Source: Mesonia aquimarina (GTDB taxonomy: Bacteria > Bacteroidota > Bacteroidia > Flavobacteriales > Flavobacteriaceae). From it: a stretch of DNA of 64,000 nucleotides. The notes beneath the pieces are model-generated. The model was given only the letters and a program-made list of their open reading frames with translations. It was not told the DNA's origin and ran no database searches. Positions 55,699 through 64,000 of the stretch are shown here, one piece after another; within the stretch, counting starts at the first letter, position 1; every line of letters begins with the position of its first letter. The stretch covers positions 372,001 through 436,000 of the forward strand of contig NZ_RCNV01000001.1 in NCBI RefSeq assembly GCF_003667275.1, given 5' to 3'. The position numbers and the translations under genes are program-made.

Positions 55699-56340
55699 CT
55701 AGTTTTTATCTTCTAATAAGGGTACAAATCTAAAATCACCATAGGCTTTTTTCTCAAATTCAGTTCCGGATTTGCGTTTATAAAGATACATCGTCTGGTT
55801 TTCTAAACCTACAGGAATAACCAGCTTTCCTCCTATTTTTAATTGACTCAATAATGGTTTTGGAACATACGGAGCACCGGCGGTAACAATAATTTTATCA
55901 TAATCTTTATAAGCCGGCAAACCTTTATAACCATCTCCAAAACTTAAATATTTCGGTCGATAACCTAACTGATTTAAAAAGCGTTTTGTTTTTAAATACA
56001 ATTCTTGCTGGCGTTCTATGCTATAAACTTTTGCTCCTAATTCACATAAAACCGCAGTTTGATAACCGCTTCCAGTACCAATCTCTAAGACTTTTTCACC
56101 AGGTTTAACTTCTAATAACTGACTCTGAAAAGCAACCGTAAAGGGTTGAGAAATGGTTTGATCTGCAGCAATAGGAAAAGCTTTATCTTGGTATGCATGA
56201 TCTTCAAAACTACTATCCATAAAAAGATGACGTGGTATTTTACCAATTGCATCCAATACTTTTTTATCAGTAATTCCCTTTTCTTTTACCGTTTCTACCA
56301 ATTGTTTACGTTTACCTTGTTGCCTAAATGAATCTTTCAC
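55699..56340 (-). CDS. pcm: Protein-L-isoaspartate O-methyltransferase
   Basis: 213-residue repair methyltransferase acting on isoaspartyl residues. SAM-binding motif I is LEIGTGSGYQTAVLCEL (about residues 78-94), preceded by ISQPFTVAFQSQLLE. KIIVTAGAPYVPKPLL and LVIPVGLE are also typical. The GTG at 56340 (start KDSFRQQGKRKQLVE) fits the usual family length better than an ATG at 56370 that would add ten unusual residues. The start therefore is uncertain. Confidence 0.92.
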   Translation of the reverse strand: MKDSFRQQGKRKQLVETVKEKGITDKKVLDAIGKIPRHLFMDSSFEDHAYQDKAFPIAADQTISQPFTVAFQSQLLEVKPGEKVLEIGTGSGYQTAVLCELGAKVYSIERQQELYLKTKRFLNQLGYRPKYLSFGDGYKGLPAYKDYDKIIVTAGAPYVPKPLLSQLKIGGKLVIPVGLENQTMYLYKRKSGTEFEKKAYGDFRFVPLLEDKN

Positions 56341-56383
56341 CCCGTTGAATTTTACTACAAAAGTAGCCAAAATTGAAGAAAAC

Positions 56384-56391
56384 TATCTTTG
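56384..56391 (+). promoter_or_regulatory. Isolated TAnnTTTG match (TATCTTTG)
   Basis: Exact consensus match on the + strand, 192 bases before the Gfo/Idh ATG. No clear -33 element. Possible distal promoter of the 56583 gene. Confidence 0.25.
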
Positions 56392-56556
56392 CTTTTACTT
56401 GAAAAAAGTCAACAATTTAAAAGCCTTTCCGCTAAATTACTATGAGTTAATTTATTTGCTCTATAATAATATCAAATCGAAATACGTCATTATAATCAAA
56501 AAGCCATCGAATACTTATTTCCTAAAAAATAAATATTACTTTCCTAAAAGAAATAG

Positions 56557-56564
56557 TATTTTTG
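56557..56564 (+). promoter_or_regulatory. Putative promoter (TATTTTTG) of the Gfo/Idh gene
   Basis: Exact TAnnTTTG match 18 bases before the ATG at 56583. TTAC at 56536-56539 is a possible -33 element with 17-base spacing. Confidence 0.45.
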
Positions 56565-56582
56565 TGACAAACCATAAAAAAT

Positions 56583-57548
56583 ATGCTAAAAGTAGGAGTT
56601 TTAGGCGCTGGCCATTTAGGCAAAATTCATTTGCGCTTATTAAATGAATCCAAAAAATACGAATTGGTTGGCTTTTATGATGCGAACGAGCAATATGCTG
56701 AAGATGTAGCTACCGAATTCAATTATCATCGTTTTAAAAGTGTAGAAGAATTAATAAAAGCGGTAGATGTGGTAGATGTGGTTACTCCTACGCTTTCGCA
56801 CTACAATGTTGCGGTAAAAGCCATTCAAGCCGGCAAACATTTATTTATAGAAAAACCTATTACCAATACGGTTGAAGAGGCGGAAGAATTAACACGCTTA
56901 GCTAATGAAAAAGGTGTAAAAGGACAAGTTGGGCACGTAGAACGTTTCAACCCCGCATTTCAAGCAGTGGTTCCAAAAATTGAGAATCCTATGTTTATTG
57001 AAGCGCATCGCTTAGCAGAATTTAATCCACGCGGAACCGACGTTCCTGTTGTACTCGATTTAATGATTCACGATATAGATGCGGTATTAAGCGTGGTAAA
57101 ATCTAAAGTAAAAAAAGTAAATGCTAGCGGAGTTTCAGTCATTAGTGATACGCCAGATATTGCCAACGCAAGAATTGAATTTGAAAATGGTTGCGTAGCA
57201 AATTTAACCGCCAGTAGAATTTCACTAAAACAAATGCGTAAATCTCGCTTTTTTCAACGCGACGCTTATATTTCAGTTGACTATTTAGAGAAAAAATGCG
57301 AGGTGGTAAAAATGAAAAATGCACCGCAAGAACCCGATGAATTTGCCATGATTCTACAAAATGCCGAAGGCGAGAAAAAACAAATTTATTTTGATAATCC
57401 AGAGGTTTCTCCTAATAATGCCATTTTAGACGAGTTAGAAACCTTTGCAGATGCAATCAATAATAACACCAAAACTAGAGTAACTTTTGAAGAAGCCACC
57501 GAAGCACTAAAAGTAGCTAAAGCGGTTATCAAAAGTTTTGATGAATAA
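56583..57548 (+). CDS. Gfo/Idh/MocA-family oxidoreductase
   Basis: 321-residue NAD(P)-dependent oxidoreductase. The Rossmann start is VGVLGAGHLGKIHLRLL, followed by VDVVDVVTPTLSHYNVAVKAIQAGKHLFIEKPIT, which includes the conserved EKP Lys, and GQVGHVERFNPAF. The second domain contains DLMIHDIDAV. The substrate cannot be read from sequence. It is followed by the 3-hydroxyacyl-CoA dehydrogenase gene after 18 bases. Likely an uncharacterised flavobacterial family member. Confidence 0.88.
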   Translation: MLKVGVLGAGHLGKIHLRLLNESKKYELVGFYDANEQYAEDVATEFNYHRFKSVEELIKAVDVVDVVTPTLSHYNVAVKAIQAGKHLFIEKPITNTVEEAEELTRLANEKGVKGQVGHVERFNPAFQAVVPKIENPMFIEAHRLAEFNPRGTDVPVVLDLMIHDIDAVLSVVKSKVKKVNASGVSVISDTPDIANARIEFENGCVANLTASRISLKQMRKSRFFQRDAYISVDYLEKKCEVVKMKNAPQEPDEFAMILQNAEGEKKQIYFDNPEVSPNNAILDELETFADAINNNTKTRVTFEEATEALKVAKAVIKSFDE

Positions 57549-57566
57549 AAACAAAAACAATTACTT

Positions 57567-58454
57567 ATGAAAAACATTGCTGTTATTGGCGCCGGAACAA
57601 TGGGAAATGGTATTGCACATACTTTTGCTCAGTTCGGTTACAACGTAAATTTAATTGATATTTCTGAAGAAAATCTTTCTAAAGGAATTGCAACCATCAC
57701 CAAAAATTTGGACAGAATGGTGGCAAAAGAAAAAATTTCTGAAGATGAGAAAAAGAAAACACTAGAAAATATTAGTGTATTTACTTCGATTGAAGAAGGC
57801 GTAGAAGCAATAGATTTAGTAGTTGAAGCTGCTACAGAGAACAAAAAAATTAAGCTGAATATTTTCCGTCAATTAGACGAAATCTGTCCAAAAGATGCCA
57901 TTTTAGCTTCAAATACAAGTTCAATTTCTATTACTAAAATAGCTTCAGTAACCAATAGACCCGAAAAAGTTATCGGAATGCATTTTATGAATCCGGTACC
58001 TATTATGAAATTGGTAGAAATTATTAGAGGTTATAATACTTCTAATGAGGTTACAGAAACTATAATGGAACTTTCTAAAAACTTGAAAAAAGTTCCTACA
58101 GAAGTAAACGATTATCCTGGTTTTGTTGCTAATAGAATTTTAATGCCGATGATTAATGAAGCAATAGAAACGCTTTACAATAATGTTGCCGGTGTTCAAG
58201 AAATTGATACGGTAATGAAATTAGGAATGGCGCACCCAATGGGACCATTACAATTAGCAGATTTTATTGGATTAGATGTTTGCCTTTCTATTTTAGAAGT
58301 AATGTACGACGGATTTAAAAACCCAAAATACGCTCCGTGCCCATTATTAGTAAATATGGTACAAGCCGGAAAAACAGGCGTAAAATCTGGAGAAGGGTTT
58401 TACGATTACAGCGAAAGCAAAAAAGCTGAAAAAGTTTCTGCACAATTTGTATAA
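57567..58454 (+). CDS. 3-hydroxybutyryl/3-hydroxyacyl-CoA dehydrogenase
   Basis: 295-residue NAD-dependent enzyme of beta-oxidation or butanoate metabolism. It carries IGAGTMGNGIAHTFAQFG, ASNTSSISITKIA, GMHFMNPVPIMKLVEIIRG (catalytic His in HFMNP), and the C-terminal domain GFVANRILMPMINEA. Length fits short monofunctional enzymes such as Hbd. It lies between the Gfo/Idh and DUF1015 genes (18 and 9 bases). With the mutase and dienoyl-CoA reductase, it supports fatty-acid breakdown. Confidence 0.93.
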   Translation: MKNIAVIGAGTMGNGIAHTFAQFGYNVNLIDISEENLSKGIATITKNLDRMVAKEKISEDEKKKTLENISVFTSIEEGVEAIDLVVEAATENKKIKLNIFRQLDEICPKDAILASNTSSISITKIASVTNRPEKVIGMHFMNPVPIMKLVEIIRGYNTSNEVTETIMELSKNLKKVPTEVNDYPGFVANRILMPMINEAIETLYNNVAGVQEIDTVMKLGMAHPMGPLQLADFIGLDVCLSILEVMYDGFKNPKYAPCPLLVNMVQAGKTGVKSGEGFYDYSESKKAEKVSAQFV

Positions 58455-58463
58455 AATTAATAT

Positions 58464-59702
58464 ATGCCTAAGATTCTTCCCTTTCGAGCCGTACGGCCAA
58501 CTAGAGACAAAGTAAGCTTAATTGCAGCTCGCTCCTATCAGAGCTATACCCAAGCCGAAAGGGAAGCACGCTTAGATAATAATCCCTTTTCTTTTCTTCA
58601 TATTGTAAATCCCGGTTATAAATATCACAAAGAAATTTCGGGGCAAGAACGTTTTACGTTGGTAAAAAACCGCTACCAAGAATTTCGAGAAGACGGTATT
58701 TTTATTCAAGATCAAAAACCCACTTATTATGTTTACAAAATCATAAATCGGGAAGGCGAAAGCTTTAGTGGAATTATTGCCGCAGCTAGTATAGAAGATT
58801 ATGAAAAAAACACGATAAAACGGCATGAAGATACCATTGCATATCGTGAAAATACGTTTAAAGATTATTTAAAAATTGTTGGTTTTAATGCAGAACCGGT
58901 TTTATTAACACATCCCGATAACTCGGTTTTAAGCGAAATCATAAAATCTGTAACCACAACAAGAGCCGAATATGAATTTACCACCACTTTTAGAGATACC
59001 CATTATTTATGGTTGGTAAATGATGATGAACAAGTAGAAATCATAAAAAAAGAATATCAGAATATTCCAAAAATGTATATTGCAGACGGGCATCACCGTT
59101 CTGCTTCCTCCTATTTATTGGCAAAAGATATTCAGGAAAATTCAAAAAAATCTGACGGAAATGACGCTTATAATTATTTTATGAGTTTTATAATTCCGGA
59201 AAGCGATTTAAGAATACATGAATTTAATCGCTTGATTAAAGATTTAAACAAACTTTCAAAAGAAGAATTTCTTATAAAATTAGATGCTATTTTTAGAATT
59301 GAAAACTGGGGACTAGAATATTATAAACCAAAACAAAAGCATCATTTCAGCATGTATTTAGACGGCGAATTTTACGCACTTCATTTAAGAAATAGTGCAT
59401 ACAAATTTACCAATGCTCTTTCTAAATTAGATGCCCAAGTACTTTATGAAACCGTTTTAGAACCAATTTTAGGCATAACTGATTTAAGAAATGATAGTCG
59501 CATAGATTATTCACACGGTAAAAACGGAATGACTTATGTAAAAGGCGCTGTAGACAGCGGCGATTTTAAAGTCGGTTTTGGAATGTTACCGGTTAGTGTT
59601 GAAGAAATGAAACAAATTGCTGAAGAAGGCTTAACCATGCCGCCAAAATCTACTTATATTCAGCCTAAGTTAAGAAGCGGCGTTACTATTTACGAATTTT
59701 AA
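58464..59702 (+). CDS. DUF1015 protein
   Basis: 412-residue protein of the DUF1015 family. N-terminal KILPFRAVRPTRDKVSLIAAR, central TRAEYEFTTTFRDTHYLWLV, MYIADGHHRSASSYLLA and C-terminal GFGMLPVSVEEMKQIAEEGLTMPPKSTYI segments match the family, whose members remain poorly characterised (proposed kinase/ATP-binding relation). It lies 9 bases after the dehydrogenase and 10 bases before the YggS-type gene. No function assigned. Confidence 0.9.
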   Translation: MPKILPFRAVRPTRDKVSLIAARSYQSYTQAEREARLDNNPFSFLHIVNPGYKYHKEISGQERFTLVKNRYQEFREDGIFIQDQKPTYYVYKIINREGESFSGIIAAASIEDYEKNTIKRHEDTIAYRENTFKDYLKIVGFNAEPVLLTHPDNSVLSEIIKSVTTTRAEYEFTTTFRDTHYLWLVNDDEQVEIIKKEYQNIPKMYIADGHHRSASSYLLAKDIQENSKKSDGNDAYNYFMSFIIPESDLRIHEFNRLIKDLNKLSKEEFLIKLDAIFRIENWGLEYYKPKQKHHFSMYLDGEFYALHLRNSAYKFTNALSKLDAQVLYETVLEPILGITDLRNDSRIDYSHGKNGMTYVKGAVDSGDFKVGFGMLPVSVEEMKQIAEEGLTMPPKSTYIQPKLRSGVTIYEF

Positions 59703-59712
59703 CCGAAGCGAT

Positions 59713-60366
59713 ATGAATATTGCTGAAAACATAAAAAAATACACAGAGGAAATTTCTCCTCAAGCTATTCTAGTAGCTGTTTCTAAAACTAAACCTAATC
59801 AAGCTATTCTTGAAGCTTACGAAGCCGGACAACGTGTTTTTGGCGAAAATAAAATTCAAGAAATGACCGATAAATATGAAGCGCTACCAAAAGATATTGA
59901 ATGGCACATGATTGGGCACGTGCAAACCAATAAGGTGAAATATATGGCACCTTATGTTAGTTTAGTTCATGCGGTTCATAAACTTAAACTGCTGAAAGAA
60001 ATAAATAAAAGAGCAAAACAAGAAAACCGTATCATAGAATGTTTACTTCAACTAAAAATTGCAGAAGAAGATTCTAAATACGGAATGGAAGCAAGTGATG
60101 CTGAAAAAATTTTAACTTCCGAAGCTTATGCTGTCATGGAAAATGTAAAAATTGTCGGACTTATGGGAATGGCAACTTTTACAGATGATGAAAAACAGGT
60201 AGAGAAAGAATTTGAATTTCTAAAAAAACAATACGATAAATTAGCTGAAAAAAGTCAGTTTAAATATTTATCTATGGGAATGAGTGGCGATTATAAAATT
60301 GCCCTAAAACACGGAAGTAATATGATTAGAATTGGAAGTTCAATTTTTGGAGAACGTAATTACTAA
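59713..60366 (+). CDS. YggS-type PLP homeostasis protein
   Basis: 217-residue PLP-binding TIM-barrel protein. The PLP Lys is Lys25 in LVAVSKTKP. Other signatures are FGENKIQEMTDKYE, EWHMIGHVQTNKVKYMA, and the phosphate-site end LSMGMSGDYKIALKHGSNMIRIGSSIFGER. YggS/PLPBP proteins buffer free pyridoxal phosphate. Length is normal. The nuclease gene follows 9 bases after the stop. Confidence 0.95.
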   Translation: MNIAENIKKYTEEISPQAILVAVSKTKPNQAILEAYEAGQRVFGENKIQEMTDKYEALPKDIEWHMIGHVQTNKVKYMAPYVSLVHAVHKLKLLKEINKRAKQENRIIECLLQLKIAEEDSKYGMEASDAEKILTSEAYAVMENVKIVGLMGMATFTDDEKQVEKEFEFLKKQYDKLAEKSQFKYLSMGMSGDYKIALKHGSNMIRIGSSIFGERNY

Positions 60367-60375
60367 AAACTATTG

Positions 60376-61737
60376 TTGTACGCGATACTCGATATAGAAA
60401 CCACCGGCGGAAAATTTAATGAAGAAGGCATTACCGAAATCGCTATTTATAAATTTGACGGACAAGAAGTTGTAGATCAATTTATCAGCTTAGTAAATCC
60501 GGAACGTCCCATTCAGCCTTTTGTAGTAGGTCTTACCGGGATAAACAACGAAATGTTGCGTAATGCTCCAAAATTTTACGAAGTTGCCAAGCGTATTATA
60601 GAAATTACCGAAGATTGCGTAATTGTGGCGCACAATGCCAAGTTTGATTATAGAATTTTACGCACCGAATACCGAAGGTTGGGTTACGATTTTCAACGAA
60701 AATCACTTTGTACGGTAGAGCTTTCCAAAAAATTAATTCCTAATATGCCTTCTTATAGTTTAGGAAAGTTGGTTAAAAATTTAGGAATTCCGTTAACCGA
60801 TAGACATCGTGCTAACGGCGATGCATTAGCAACAGTAAAACTTTTTAAACTTTTAATTAATAAAGATTCTCATAAAGAAATTGTTTCGAGATCGGTTAGA
60901 AGTAACCCCAAAATTCAAATCGATACTAAATTAATTAGAATAATTGATGAACTGCCATCAATCACTGGGGTCTATTATATACACAATACGCAAGGAGATG
61001 TAATTTATATTGGTAAAAGTAAAAATATAAAAAAACGAATCAATCAGCATTTTACAAACACCAATCATAAATCTAAAAAAATACAGCACGAAGTTTCTGT
61101 GGTAACTTACGAAGCCTGCGGAAATGAGCTTTTAGCTTTATTAAAAGAAAATGAGGAAATTAAAAAAAATAAACCCAAATACAATCGTGCGTTAAAAAAG
61201 GATATTTTCAGTCACGCTTTATACAAAGAAAAAAACAAGGATGGTTACCTTGAACTAAAAATAGGAAAAGCCTCTAAAGACAAAAAAAGTATCATAACTT
61301 TTACCAATCTTAATCAAGCCAAAAGCAGTTTAGAAAAAATTGTAGAAGAATTTAATTTATGTGAAAAGTTAACCGGTATTCATAAAACTAAAGGAGGTTG
61401 TTTTCGATTTAGCATAAAAGAATGCGATGGAGCTTGTATTGGATTAGAATCAGCTGAAAATTATAATAAAAAAGTAAAAAAAGTAATTGAAAAATATACT
61501 TACCGAAATAAGAACATGCTTATTTTAGATCGTGGTCGCGAAGCAGATGAAAAAAGTGTTTTACTTATAGAAGATGGTATGTTTAAAGGCATGGGATATT
61601 TTAATTTAAATTTTCAAGTGACTAATATAGATATTGTTAAAAATATTATTACCCCGATGCAGAACAATCGGGATACGCAACATATCATTCAAAATTACCT
61701 TAGAAAAAGAAAGCCTTTTAAAATTATAGAATTTTAA
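60376..61737 (+). CDS. DnaQ-like exonuclease fused to a GIY-YIG/UvrC-like nuclease
   Basis: 453-residue fusion. Residues 1-170 are a DEDD exonuclease domain (LDIETTGG, Asp6 and Glu8; VIVAHNAKFDYRIL; HRANGDALAT). From about 197 a GIY-YIG domain (ITGVYYIHNTQGDVIYIGKSKNIKKRINQHF) follows, and then a UvrC/Cho-like part (EACGNELLALLKENEEIKK, GGCFRFSIKECDGACIG). The start is TTG: one at 60373 and one at 60376 are possible, and MYAILD (60376) fits the family. It may act in DNA repair; activity is unproven. Confidence 0.9.
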   Translation: MYAILDIETTGGKFNEEGITEIAIYKFDGQEVVDQFISLVNPERPIQPFVVGLTGINNEMLRNAPKFYEVAKRIIEITEDCVIVAHNAKFDYRILRTEYRRLGYDFQRKSLCTVELSKKLIPNMPSYSLGKLVKNLGIPLTDRHRANGDALATVKLFKLLINKDSHKEIVSRSVRSNPKIQIDTKLIRIIDELPSITGVYYIHNTQGDVIYIGKSKNIKKRINQHFTNTNHKSKKIQHEVSVVTYEACGNELLALLKENEEIKKNKPKYNRALKKDIFSHALYKEKNKDGYLELKIGKASKDKKSIITFTNLNQAKSSLEKIVEEFNLCEKLTGIHKTKGGCFRFSIKECDGACIGLESAENYNKKVKKVIEKYTYRNKNMLILDRGREADEKSVLLIEDGMFKGMGYFNLNFQVTNIDIVKNIITPMQNNRDTQHIIQNYLRKRKPFKIIEF

Positions 61738-61776
61738 TGCTCATTTTTTTATTTTTATCATTCAATAAAATTTACA

Positions 61777-62610
61777 GTGACTAAAAAACAAGCCGCAAAT
61801 AAAAAAGACAATTGGAGAGAACGACTTCACGAAGTAATTTATGAGGCAGATACTCCTACAGGAAAAATTTTCGATGTTGTCCTGTTAATTGTCATCTTGT
61901 TAAGTATTATTTTTGTCGTAATAGAGAGTGTAAAAGGCCTAGATCCCTGGGTTTATGATTTTCTAACTTATGCAGAATGGATTGTAACTATACTTTTTAC
62001 CTTAGAGTATATTGCAAGAATTGTAGTTATAAAAAGACCATTTCGTTATATTTTTAGCTTCTACGGAATTATAGACTTACTTTCTACCCTTCCGCTTTAT
62101 TTATCATTGATCATTACCGGAAGCTCAGCTCTATTCACTATAAGAGCTTTACGTTTACTTAGAGTTTTTAGAATTTTAAAAATTAATCGTTACATAGGCG
62201 AAGGAAATAAACTAATGGTTGCATTGCGTGACAGCCGACCAAAAATTTTAGTATTTCTTTTTGCGGTAGTTGTACTTTCCCTAATTTTTGGGACAGTAAT
62301 GTATATGGTTGAAGGCGCAGAAAGCGGTTTTACGAGTATTCCAGCAAGTGTTTATTGGTGTATTGTAACCTTAACTACTGTTGGCTTTGGTGATATACAT
62401 CCCATAACACCTCTAGGCCAATTTATAGCATCACTAATTATGATCATGGGATACGGGATCATCGCCGTTCCTACAGGAATTGTAAGTGCAGAATATTCTA
62501 AAGCAAGCCGAAAAGAAATCGTTAACAATACACAATCTTGCTATAATTGCAATGAAAAACAACATTTTAATAAGGCTGATTATTGTCATCATTGCGGATA
62601 TAAACTCTAA
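61777..62610 (+). CDS. Voltage-gated-like potassium channel with C-terminal zinc ribbon
   Basis: 277-residue membrane channel. Six membrane helices (about residues 25-235) include an S4-like helix with IRALRLLRVFRILKINRY, and the pore has the filter TVGFGD (Phe where Tyr is usual). The C-terminal tail has CYNC and CHHC (a four-Cys zinc ribbon, about residues 254-275). The start is GTG at 61777; no better ATG upstream is seen. Ion selectivity for K+ is inferred from the filter; the zinc ribbon is unusual. Its stop overlaps the miaA ATG by 1 base. Confidence 0.88.
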   Translation: MTKKQAANKKDNWRERLHEVIYEADTPTGKIFDVVLLIVILLSIIFVVIESVKGLDPWVYDFLTYAEWIVTILFTLEYIARIVVIKRPFRYIFSFYGIIDLLSTLPLYLSLIITGSSALFTIRALRLLRVFRILKINRYIGEGNKLMVALRDSRPKILVFLFAVVVLSLIFGTVMYMVEGAESGFTSIPASVYWCIVTLTTVGFGDIHPITPLGQFIASLIMIMGYGIIAVPTGIVSAEYSKASRKEIVNNTQSCYNCNEKQHFNKADYCHHCGYKL

Positions 62611-63524
62611 TGCAAAATAAGTATTTAATTTCTATTGTAGGGCCTACAGCTATCGGCAAAACTTCTAAAAGTATAGCGTTAGCAAAGTACTTTTCTTCTG
62701 AAATAATTTCGGCAGATTCTAGACAGTTTTTTAAAGAAATGAAAATTGGTACCGCGGTTCCTTCAACTGAAGAATTAGCGGCAGTAAAGCATCATTTTAT
62801 TCAGCATATTTCTATTGAAAAAAATTATTCAGTAGGTGTTTTTGAACGTGACGTAATTAAAAAAATAAACCAATTATTTGAGGAAAATGATTTTTTGTTC
62901 CTTGTAGGTGGTAGCGGATTGTATACAAAAGCTATAAATAAAGGTTTAAATGAATTTCCAAAAGTTGATCCTGCAATTAGGGAAAAATTAAATCTACAAG
63001 TTGATGTAGAGGGCTTAATTCCCCTTCAAAAAAAATTAGCAGAATTAGATCCGGAATATGCTAAAAAAGTGGACTTAGAAAATCCACAACGTGTAATTAG
63101 AGCTTTAGAAATTTGTTTAGGAAGCAATCATAACTATTCTTATTATTTAAACAAACCTTCTAAGAAAAGAAATTTTTCAAGTCTAAAAATTGGCTTGACT
63201 GCTCCTCGAGAGATTATATATAAACGCATTGAACAGCGTGTAGATATAATGATTCAAGAAGGCTTACTTGAGGAAGCCCAAAAATTATATTCATTTAAAA
63301 ACTTAAATGCTCTAAATACTGTTGGTTACAAAGAAATTTTCGCGTATTTAGATGGGGAGTTTTCTCTAGATTTTGCCATTGAGGAAATTAAAAAAAATAC
63401 ACGAAGATTTGCTAAAAGGCAATTAACTTGGTATAGAAAAGATTCCGATATCAAATGGTTTGAATATGATTGTTCAACTGAAGAAATTATCAATTACATA
63501 AAACAAAAAACAACTTCACGATAA
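62610..63524 (+). CDS. miaA: tRNA dimethylallyltransferase
   Basis: 304-residue enzyme adding dimethylallyl to A37 of tRNAs that read UNN codons. It has the Walker A loop GPTAIGKT (residues 11-18), ISADSRQFFKEMKIGTA, VGGSGLYTKAI, LNTVGYKEIFAYLDGE and the KNTRRFAKRQLTWYRKD end segment. Length is standard. It overlaps the channel gene by 1 base (TAATG), which suggests coupling, and ends inside the stem of a terminator. Confidence 0.96.
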   Translation: MQNKYLISIVGPTAIGKTSKSIALAKYFSSEIISADSRQFFKEMKIGTAVPSTEELAAVKHHFIQHISIEKNYSVGVFERDVIKKINQLFEENDFLFLVGGSGLYTKAINKGLNEFPKVDPAIREKLNLQVDVEGLIPLQKKLAELDPEYAKKVDLENPQRVIRALEICLGSNHNYSYYLNKPSKKRNFSSLKIGLTAPREIIYKRIEQRVDIMIQEGLLEEAQKLYSFKNLNALNTVGYKEIFAYLDGEFSLDFAIEEIKKNTRRFAKRQLTWYRKDSDIKWFEYDCSTEEIINYIKQKTTSR

Positions 63525-63544
63525 TATATCGTGAAGCAGTTTTT
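63514..63544 (+). terminator. Terminator overlapping the miaA stop codon
   Basis: Ten-bp stem CTTCACGATA (63514-63523) / TATCGTGAAG (63527-63536) with a 3-base loop, then CAG and a T run. It includes the miaA stop codon and lies between convergent genes, ahead of the - strand regulator's stop at 63569. Confidence 0.8.
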
Positions 63545-63568
63545 GAAACTGAAATTGCTTTCTATTTT

Positions 63569-64000
63569 TTATGCACTTTCTTCTTTATTTCTAATCACTA
63601 ACCTAAATCCTTCTCCGTGAATATTTAAAATTTCTACATTTTCGTCTTTCTTTAAATACTTACGTAATTTAGCAATGTACACATCCATACTTCTTGAGGT
63701 GAAATAATTATCATCTCTCCAAATTTTAGTAAGTGCTAATTCACGAGGCATTAAATCATTTTCGTGCAAAGCCAAAAGACGTAATAATTCGTTTTCTTTT
63801 GGAGATAGTTTTGAAGGCTCCTCGTCTTTAAAAGTTAAAAAACGAAGTTTTGAATTTAAATGAAAAGCACCAATTGTAAACTCAAATTGTTTGCTATCTG
63901 CAATGCTATCAGTAGCTTTACGCTGCATAATAGCTTTTATTTTCATCAATAAAACTTCGCTATCAAAAGGTTTGTTTAGGTAATCGTCTGCACCTACTTT
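63569..64000 (-). CDS. OmpR-family response regulator (5' truncated by window edge)
   Basis: C-terminal 143 or so residues of a DNA-binding response regulator. The frame is open to base 64000 and reads GADDYLNKPFDSEVLLMKIKAIMQRK, the end of a receiver domain including the conserved Lys-Pro, so the gene starts outside. A winged-helix domain follows (about the last 100 residues) with LSPKENELLRLLALHENDLMPRELALTKIW and DVYIAKLRKYLKKD, typical of OmpR/PhoB members. The predicted Met at 63949 is internal. The cognate kinase is not in the window. Confidence 0.9.
   Translation of the reverse strand, partial: KVGADDYLNKPFDSEVLLMKIKAIMQRKATDSIADSKQFEFTIGAFHLNSKLRFLTFKDEEPSKLSPKENELLRLLALHENDLMPRELALTKIWRDDNYFTSRSMDVYIAKLRKYLKKDENVEILNIHGEGFRLVIRNKEESA

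Noticed and set aside
56345-56647. 100-residue + strand open frame between pcm and the Gfo/Idh gene
   Set aside because: It overlaps both genes in another frame, has low-complexity A/T-rich composition and no domain. Promoter-like boxes in it serve the next gene.
1-64000. tRNA, rRNA or CRISPR genes
   Set aside because: No cloverleaf-like segment or regularly spaced repeats were seen in the gaps; the longest gaps are short and A/T-rich. I cannot exclude a small RNA.

Overview
The window looks like chromosomal DNA of a member of the Flavobacteriaceae (Bacteroidota). The sequence shows low GC, few Shine-Dalgarno sequences, and several promoter-like boxes of the TAnnTTTG type just ahead of start codons. 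It also carries family markers: GldI, DUF5686, DUF5683, BatA/BatBC/BatD, a methylmalonyl-CoA mutase pair and a CusA-TolC fusion. I cannot name the genus. Both ends cut genes: an outer-membrane efflux protein on the left and a response regulator on the right.

Region 1 (1-14292, + strand) is a heavy-metal, mainly copper, homeostasis island. In order it encodes a TolC-like channel (5' end outside), a DUF3347 lipoprotein, an ArsP/YraQ-type permease, a 16-cysteine cytosolic copper-storage protein, an AraC regulator with an N-terminal metal-binding-like domain, a CopA ATPase with duplicated HMA domains, a CusB-like adaptor ending in DUF3347, a small Cys/His-rich exported protein, a CzcA/CusA pump fused to a TolC domain, and a second adaptor lipoprotein. 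Together they cover cytosolic storage, sensing, export across the inner membrane and trans-envelope efflux.

Region 2 (14319-21008, +) holds uridine kinase, a FtsB/DivIC-like division protein, and the two methylmalonyl-CoA mutase subunits. The mutase pair is split by a small GIY-YIG nuclease gene flanked by REP-like palindromes. Two unrecognised lipoproteins follow, closed by a strong bidirectional terminator.

Region 3 (21088-31040, -) is the Bat operon (MoxR, DUF58, DUF4381, BatA, a BatB-BatC fusion, BatD), preceded by an exported HAD phosphatase, an unrecognised envelope protein, and an arylsulfatase broken by one in-frame TGA at a conserved Trp position.

Region 4 (31396-64000) is mostly housekeeping: a 2,4-dienoyl-CoA reductase-like SDR, parA-parB-DUF5683-dapB-lepB-wbqC on +, and a tightly packed - strand run (TPR protein, ribH, small membrane protein, mutL, two rhomboids, EEP phosphatase). 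Then come recF, a lipocalin-like lipoprotein, DUF721, ndk, a DHH phosphoesterase, gldI, a cyclophilin-FKBP lipoprotein, smpB, DUF5686, pcm, a Gfo/Idh oxidoreductase, 3-hydroxyacyl-CoA dehydrogenase, DUF1015, a YggS-type PLP protein, a DnaQ-GIY-YIG nuclease, a potassium-channel-like protein with a zinc-ribbon tail, miaA, and the truncated response regulator.

I found no tRNA, rRNA, CRISPR array, prophage or transposase. The most unusual items are the REP/GIY-YIG unit inside the mutase operon, the sulfatase with an in-frame stop, and the layered metal island with its fused sensor and pump proteins.
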